A stretch of 9,956 nucleotides of DNA. Source: Fidelibacterota bacterium UBA7303. GTDB lineage: Bacteria > Fidelibacterota > Marinisomatia > Marinisomatales > UBA1611. Location: positions 1 to 9,956 of the forward strand of contig DKQR01000025.1 in assembly GCA_002471805.1 (NCBI GenBank). The letters run 5' to 3'. The notes beneath the pieces are model-generated. The model did no database searches. It had not been told where the DNA came from and saw only the letters and a program-made list of their open reading frames with translations. Each line of letters starts with the position of its first letter. The stretch's first letter is position 1. Position numbers and translations under genes: made by a program. This document shows, one piece after another, positions 6,645 to 9,956 of the stretch.

Positions 6645-8322
6645 ATTCCCGTATCGGAGAACGACGGTGGAATCCCAAAAAGAAGCCATGGACGGCTGGT
6701 TGGCTAGATTTCAGGGTGCCGAATCGGCACAGGATCAGATTTCCGTCATAAAAGAAGCGGATGACGCAATTCGCGAATATTCTTCCTACCAGGCCATTGC
6801 CAGTTTGAATTTCAACAAAAACATCCATGATGAAGACGCAAAAGCGGAAAAGGAATATTACGATTCCATTGGACCCGACGTACAGGAAATCTACAATAAG
6901 CTGGATAAGGCCGTCGACTCTTCCAGGTTCAAAGATGAATTGCGGGAGGAATGGGGCGATACCTATTTAAAAAATATTGAAATGGATCTGAAGACGTTCG
7001 ATCCAAAAATCAAGGAAATGCTCAGGCAAGAAACCGAACTTCGGAACGAGTACACCAAGATGATCGGGGGCGCCAAAATTGAATTTGACAATGAAACATA
7101 TAATCTGGCGGGATTGGCACCTTTCCATTTGGATAAGGATCGGGACGTCAGAAAGCGTTCCTATGCAGCACGGTTTGGCTGGTTTGAAGAAAACGCGGAT
7201 GCGTTCGACCAATTATACGATCAATTAGTCAAGCTACGCCATAAAATGGCCAATACGCTTGGGTATGATAATTTCACCGAATTAGGCTATTTGAGAATGA
7301 GCCGGTCAGATTACGGTCCTGCGGAAGTTGCTAATTTCAGAAAACAGATTGTAGATCGTGTAGTTCCTATTGTGGAAAAGCTGAAAGAGCAAAAGAAAGA
7401 AATTTTGGATCTGGACCATTTATATTTTTACGATGGAATCAATTTTAAGGAGGGTGACCCAAAGCCCAAAGGCACTCCAGATGAATTGGTTAAAGTCGCT
7501 CAAAAGATGTATCATGAACTTTCACCGGAAACGGGTGAATTCTTTGATATAATGATCAACGAAGATTTGATGGACCTTGTGAACCGAGACGGGAAAATGG
7601 GAGGCGGATTCTGCACGTCTTTCCCAAAATACGATCGTCCTTATATTTTTTCCAATTTCAATGGGACGGACCATGACGTAACGGTGCTGACACACGAGGC
7701 AGGCCACGCATTTCAGTGCTATTCAAGTAGAAAACAGCCGTTGGTCGGGTATCTTTGGCCTACGATGGAATCCGCGGAAATTCATTCCATGAGTATGGAG
7801 TTCTTTACCTGGCCTTGGATGGATACGTTCTTCAAGGAAGAGACGGACCGTTTCAAGTATAAGCATCTGGCGGGAAGCCTGTCATTTTTGCCCTATGGGG
7901 CCTGCGTGGATCATTTTCAGCATTGGGTGTATGAGAATCCTGATGCGACACCGGCGGACCGCAAGGCGCAATGGCTGGAACTGGAGGGAATTTACCTTCC
8001 CGGACGAGACTACGATGATATGGAATTTCTGAAAACTGGCGGCATCTGGCAGGGGCAATTGCATATTTATCAGTATCCGTTCTATTACATAGATTATACC
8101 CTGGCCCAGACCTGTGCGTTTCAGTTTTGGGTAAAGAGCGAGAAGAACCTGGCGGAGGCCTGGAAAGATTACTACAGACTCTGTCAGGCTGGAGGCAGCC
8201 AGCCTTTTACCGGGCTGGTGGAACTGGCAGGGTTGACCAGTCCATTCGCAGATGGCTGCCTGGAAAATGTTGTTGAAAAAGCAACCAGCTGGTTAGATAA
8301 TATAGATGTACCGTCATTATAA
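6631..8322 (+). CDS. M3-family oligoendopeptidase (PepF-like zinc peptidase)
   Basis: This is a zinc metallopeptidase that cleaves short peptides, probably in the cytoplasm because there is no signal peptide or membrane helix. The catalytic motif HEAGH is at residues 355-359, with H355 and H359 as zinc ligands and E356 as the catalytic base. The third ligand is probably E383 in SAEIHSM, 24 residues after H359, the spacing seen in M3 enzymes. A His/Tyr-rich stretch at 478-489 (HIYQYPFYYIDY) fits the substrate-binding loop. The first 340 residues are mainly helical. The length of 563 matches the M3B oligoendopeptidases that are related to but distinct from classical PepF. It overlaps the upstream ATPase gene by 14 bases; GAGG at 6618-6621 provides a Shine-Dalgarno site. 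Its place in the operon suggests that it digests the imported peptides. Confidence 0.95.
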   Translation: MKYSEFPYRRTTVESQKEAMDGWLARFQGAESAQDQISVIKEADDAIREYSSYQAIASLNFNKNIHDEDAKAEKEYYDSIGPDVQEIYNKLDKAVDSSRFKDELREEWGDTYLKNIEMDLKTFDPKIKEMLRQETELRNEYTKMIGGAKIEFDNETYNLAGLAPFHLDKDRDVRKRSYAARFGWFEENADAFDQLYDQLVKLRHKMANTLGYDNFTELGYLRMSRSDYGPAEVANFRKQIVDRVVPIVEKLKEQKKEILDLDHLYFYDGINFKEGDPKPKGTPDELVKVAQKMYHELSPETGEFFDIMINEDLMDLVNRDGKMGGGFCTSFPKYDRPYIFSNFNGTDHDVTVLTHEAGHAFQCYSSRKQPLVGYLWPTMESAEIHSMSMEFFTWPWMDTFFKEETDRFKYKHLAGSLSFLPYGACVDHFQHWVYENPDATPADRKAQWLELEGIYLPGRDYDDMEFLKTGGIWQGQLHIYQYPFYYIDYTLAQTCAFQFWVKSEKNLAEAWKDYYRLCQAGGSQPFTGLVELAGLTSPFADGCLENVVEKATSWLDNIDVPSL

Positions 8323-8683
8323 AAATATTAGGATCATACTTTCATATATCCTTCTAACTTCTGTTATTATGGCAGAAGAGCCATTTAATATTGATCGATT
8401 TGTATACCGTTACCTGGTGGTTCATAAAAGCAAAATGGAAGCCAGTCCGGTGGTCTGGCAGGAACTGAAGGAAGGGCATTTACGGAACAAAGCAATATTC
8501 TACAGTGACCAGGTCCTGGACAGCCTGCAGGCCGGTAGCCCGGCTCTGGATATTGCTTTCAGGCATTTTCAGACGCTTACGGACCTGCGCTGGGATGTTT
8601 ACAAGAGTGGGGATTATAACCTGACCATTGAGCGCAAGCCCTATATTGCCAATTATAATTATTTCTCCACGTCACTGGAGTGA
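8306..8683 (+). CDS. small exported protein of unknown function
   Basis: I do not recognise this 125-residue protein. The first 24 or so residues look like a signal peptide: a basic start (MYRHYKNIR), a hydrophobic core (IILSYILLTSVI), and MAEE as a likely cleavage region. The remaining roughly 100 residues are hydrophilic, mixed helical in appearance, and end with an aromatic-rich tail (YIANYNYF). The ATG overlaps the end of the peptidase gene by 17 bases in another frame and has no Shine-Dalgarno site, which suggests coupled translation as the last operon gene. An alternative ATG at 8371 would remove the signal peptide. A real gene is favoured by the signal peptide and the tight operon-like overlap; short length and lack of recognisable homologs keep confidence moderate. 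Confidence 0.6.
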   Translation: MYRHYKNIRIILSYILLTSVIMAEEPFNIDRFVYRYLVVHKSKMEASPVVWQELKEGHLRNKAIFYSDQVLDSLQAGSPALDIAFRHFQTLTDLRWDVYKSGDYNLTIERKPYIANYNYFSTSLE

Positions 8684-8889
8684 TCCGGGTCTATGTCCAG
8701 GTCCTGAAAGATCAACTCCGCAATCTTTTTGGCAGTTTCATCCTGGGAATAGCCGTCCTGGATCAACGCATTCCAGGCCTCCATTAAAACCTGTCGGTCC
8801 TCTTCAGTGGAGAAAATATTATCCAGTACTGTGGCGGGAACCTTGAAATCCCGCAGGTGCTCATAGATGTTATAGCGTTCAATATCCAT
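8659..8889 (-). CDS. small acidic hypothetical protein, convergent with the operon
   Basis: I do not recognise this protein of 76 residues. I used the ATG at 8889-8887 (MDIERYNIYEHLRDF). A TTG ten codons upstream (8919-8917) would add a hydrophobic stretch and is less convincing. Neither start has a clear Shine-Dalgarno site. The product is charged, probably all helical, with an acidic tail (DLDIDPDHSSDVEK). Its 3' end overlaps the 3' end of the plus-strand small exported protein gene by 25 bases, so the two genes converge tail to tail. The composition looks like a real protein rather than an antisense shadow, and no better plus-strand gene covers 8684-8889. Confidence 0.5.
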   Translation of the reverse strand: MDIERYNIYEHLRDFKVPATVLDNIFSTEEDRQVLMEAWNALIQDGYSQDETAKKIAELIFQDLDIDPDHSSDVEK

Positions 8890-8936
8890 GAGAGAAATTA
8901 TGGGTATAGAAAACGTCAAAGAACTGAAATGGTGAA

Positions 8937-8965
8937 TTGTCCGCGCAAGGGAGGCACAGTAAATT
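8937..8965 (+). promoter_or_regulatory. possible sigma-70-type promoter for the tRNA pair
   Basis: TTGTCC (8937-8942) and TAAATT (8960-8965) are separated by 17 bases and match the -35 and -10 consensus at four of six positions each. Transcription would begin near 8972, about 19 bases before the tRNA-Cys. The rest of 8890-8990 holds nothing else I can identify. The match is weak and the organism's own consensus is unknown. Confidence 0.25.
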
Positions 8966-8990
8966 TTCCGGCAATTTTATGTCATTTCGC

Positions 8991-9064
8991 GGCGTCGTAC
9001 CCAAGTGGCTTAAGGGGGCGGTTTGCAAAACCGTTATTCGCCGGTTCGAATCCGGCCGACGCCT
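8991..9064 (+). tRNA. tRNA-Cys(GCA)
   Basis: The cloverleaf folds fully. The acceptor stem pairs ggcgtcg (8991-8997) with cgacgcc (9057-9063). The D-stem pairs ccc with ggg, the anticodon stem pairs gcggt with accgt, and the T-stem pairs gccgg with ccggc around the loop ttcgaat. The anticodon GCA is at 9025-9027, preceded by T and followed by A. The discriminator base is T (U73), the typical identity element of cysteine tRNAs. CCA is not encoded and must be added after transcription. Confidence 0.95.
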
Positions 9065-9078
9065 CATCATTTTTAAGT

Positions 9079-9165
9079 GCCCGGGTGGTGGAATTGGTAG
9101 ACACTATGGACTTAAAATCCATTGGCAGTAATGCCGTGCCGGTTCGAGTCCGGCCCCGGGTACCA
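9079..9165 (+). tRNA. tRNA-Leu(TAA)
   Basis: This is a class II tRNA with a long variable arm (tggca/tgcc hairpin at about 9123-9135). The acceptor strands gcccggg (9079-9085) and cccgggt (9155-9161) pair, with G-U at the first position. The anticodon stem atgga/tccat encloses TAA at 9113-9115, reading the UUA codon. The T-arm is gccgg ttcgagt ccggc. The discriminator is A73, as expected for leucine, and CCA is encoded at 9163-9165. It lies 14 bases after the tRNA-Cys and is probably cotranscribed with it. Confidence 0.95.
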
Positions 9166-9206
9166 CAATAGCTTCAAGAGATGGGGGCTTTGTCAATTAA
9201 TATTGC

Positions 9207-9449
9207 GGTACCTTCACATAGAGATTTTTCGGCCAGATTTCGGTTGCTGCCATTGAGATTACTGCGGGGGAATTACATGTGGGTGATACGAATCGTATCA
9301 TGGGATATACCACAGATTTGAAGATGTTAGTTGAATCAATGCATATCGAGCATGCGTCTGTAGAAAATGCTGTGAAAGGCGATAGCATTGGTGTCAAGGT
9401 AGGTGATAAGGCACGTCGAAACGACAAGGTAGTCAAATTGGTTGATTAA
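9207..9449 (+). pseudogene. remnant of a small EF-Tu-domain-II-like ('translation elongation factor-like') gene
   Basis: From 9222 an uninterrupted frame of 75 codons runs to TAA at 9447-9449 and reads as a near-complete member of the small EF-Tu-domain-II-like beta-barrel family. It begins with FFGQISVAAIEITAGELHVG, continues with YTTDL and VESMHIEH, and ends with KGDSIGVKVGDKAR and NDKVVKLVD. The same frame upstream gives GTFT, a plausible N-terminal strand, but then a TAG at 9219-9221, and TAA at 9198-9200 before that. No ATG or GTG gives a complete protein: the first in-frame GTG and ATG lie well inside the barrel. The N-terminus is therefore broken by a nonsense change or small indel, unless this is a sequencing error. 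The intact C-terminal part implies recent loss. The family's role is unknown; it resembles the tRNA-facing beta-barrel domain of translation GTPases. It begins about 40 bases after tRNA-Leu. Confidence 0.65.
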
Positions 9450-9450
9450 G

Positions 9451-9473
9451 CCGGGTTCCGGCGGGATTCCCGG
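9451..9473 (+). other. GC-rich hairpin after the EF-Tu-like remnant
   Basis: The stem ccggg (9451-9455) with cccgg (9469-9473) can be extended inside by tcc/gga (9457-9459 with 9464-9466). It starts two bases after the TAA of the remnant. An A-run, not a T-run, follows, so it is not a standard intrinsic terminator on the plus strand. It may be an mRNA 3'-end stem or a relic of the decayed gene's terminator. Confidence 0.3.
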
Positions 9474-9507
9474 ACGCGAAAAAAATACATAACATATTGA
9501 ACATAAT

Positions 9508-9549
9508 TGATATCATCTAAGCTACAGGCTTAGATTAGATCATCTTTTT
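9508..9549 (+). terminator. stem-loop followed by a T-run, in the leader of the last gene
   Basis: The core atctaagc (9515-9522) pairs perfectly with gcttagat (9528-9535) around the loop tacag. The stem extends to 9508/9542 with only two mismatches and is followed directly by tcttttta. That is the form of an intrinsic terminator, though the stem is AT-rich. It ends just before the Shine-Dalgarno site of the next gene. It would therefore either end upstream transcripts, act as a leader attenuator, or, as a DNA dyad, serve as an operator overlapping the promoter. The sequence does not decide among these. Confidence 0.5.
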
Positions 9550-9563
9550 ATGAGAGGATCTTC

Positions 9564-9956
9564 ATGTTAAAAAAAATAAGTATTGTCATATCCGTGTTTT
9601 TTATGGGGATCGCATTGGCACAGGTAGATGAATATGAATATGGGATTGCGCCCAATTACAGCGTAAATCTCTATACGGGATATCCTGTTATCAAGGCTGC
9701 GTCTTTTGACCATTATGATAAGTCGCGTCCCGTGGCTGGAATATCTATTGGTACGCCCTATGGTTATTATGCCAGCGATTTCTATGTAAATGGTAATATA
9801 GAGATCTTTAGGTATATTTTTCGTAGGTCGGTCAATGATCAACGTTTTGGCGGTACCGCGTTCCAGGTTGGTATAAATACCGGCCTGTTTATTGGCGATG
9901 TGTCCGTGAGTCTTACGGCTGCTACAGGAGTATTTCATGCAGGCACAGGATTTATT
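9564..9956 (+). CDS. exported protein, possibly an outer-membrane beta-barrel, 3' end missing
   Basis: The frame runs from ATG 9564 to the window end without a stop (131 residues visible). The Shine-Dalgarno site agagg (9553-9557) is well placed six bases before the start. The first 20 residues form a clear signal peptide (MLKKISIVISVFFMGIALAQ) with likely cleavage after ALA. The mature part is rich in Y, F, G and T, with alternating patterns such as NYSVNLYTGY, TPYGYYASDFYVNG, FQVGINTGLFIGDVSVSL and TAATGVF. Glycine- and aromatic-rich alternation of this kind suggests beta-strands of an outer-membrane protein or porin-like barrel. I do not recognise a family, and the fragment is too short to judge strand number. 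The stem-loop just upstream lies in its leader. Confidence 0.8.
   Translation, partial: MLKKISIVISVFFMGIALAQVDEYEYGIAPNYSVNLYTGYPVIKAASFDHYDKSRPVAGISIGTPYGYYASDFYVNGNIEIFRYIFRRSVNDQRFGGTAFQVGINTGLFIGDVSVSLTAATGVFHAGTGFI

Noticed and set aside
6322..6828. 168-codon open frame on the minus strand across the second ATPase and the peptidase start
   Set aside because: It spans two solid plus-strand genes that overlap each other and shows no family motif, so it is an antisense shadow.
8887..8919. A sigma-70 promoter reading TTGACG with TATACC or CATAAT for the minus-strand small gene
   Set aside because: The spacers are about 5 or 12 bases, too short for a functional promoter.
8857..9171. 104-codon plus-strand open frame covering the tRNA pair
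   Set aside because: It reads straight through two fully folded tRNA genes, which explain the sequence.
9197..9436. 79-codon open frame on the minus strand opposite the EF-Tu-like remnant
   Set aside because: The plus strand encodes a recognisable protein family over the same bases.
9567..9938. 123-codon open frame on the minus strand opposite the last gene
   Set aside because: The plus strand has a good Shine-Dalgarno site, a clear signal peptide and a continuous frame to the window end, so the minus frame is a shadow.

Overview
The window looks like the chromosome of a Gram-negative bacterium of moderate GC content. It holds a periplasmic-type peptide-binding protein, two N-terminally exported proteins (one perhaps an outer-membrane barrel), and Yej-type permeases. 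Several Shine-Dalgarno sites are weak. A FCB-group lineage such as Marinimicrobia fits my impression of the proteins, but this is inference; no ribosomal RNA or marker gene is present to settle it.

Bases 1-8322 are one plus-strand operon for peptide uptake and breakdown. It begins inside a YejA-like solute-binding protein whose 5' end lies before the window. A YejB-like permease, a YejE-like permease, two separate OppD/OppF-type ATPases and an M3-family oligoendopeptidase follow. From yejB onward the genes are packed tightly: a 1-base gap, two ATGA overlaps and a 14-base overlap, so they are probably translationally coupled. The binding protein would capture peptides in the periplasm, the permeases and ATPases would import them, and the cytoplasmic zinc peptidase would cut them. 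A small exported protein of unknown function overlaps the end of the peptidase gene and may be the last gene of the operon.

The most unusual feature is the first ATPase (493 aa against about 330 for the family). All its nucleotide-binding motifs are intact, but it carries two insertions, each with a strongly hydrophobic stretch long enough for a transmembrane hairpin and flanked by basic residues. This suggests an ABC nucleotide-binding subunit anchored in the membrane. The YejB-like permease also has an extra extracytoplasmic domain of about 75 residues after its first membrane helix. In E. coli the two Yej ATPase domains are fused (YejF); here they are separate genes.

Bases 8659-9956 are a gene-poor junction. 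A small minus-strand ORF converges on the operon end. A tRNA-Cys(GCA) and a tRNA-Leu(TAA) lie in tandem. Next is the decayed remnant of a small EF-Tu-domain-II-like gene, then a stem-loop with a T-run, and then the start of an exported protein cut off by the window end. I found no insertion sequence, CRISPR array, phage gene or rRNA.
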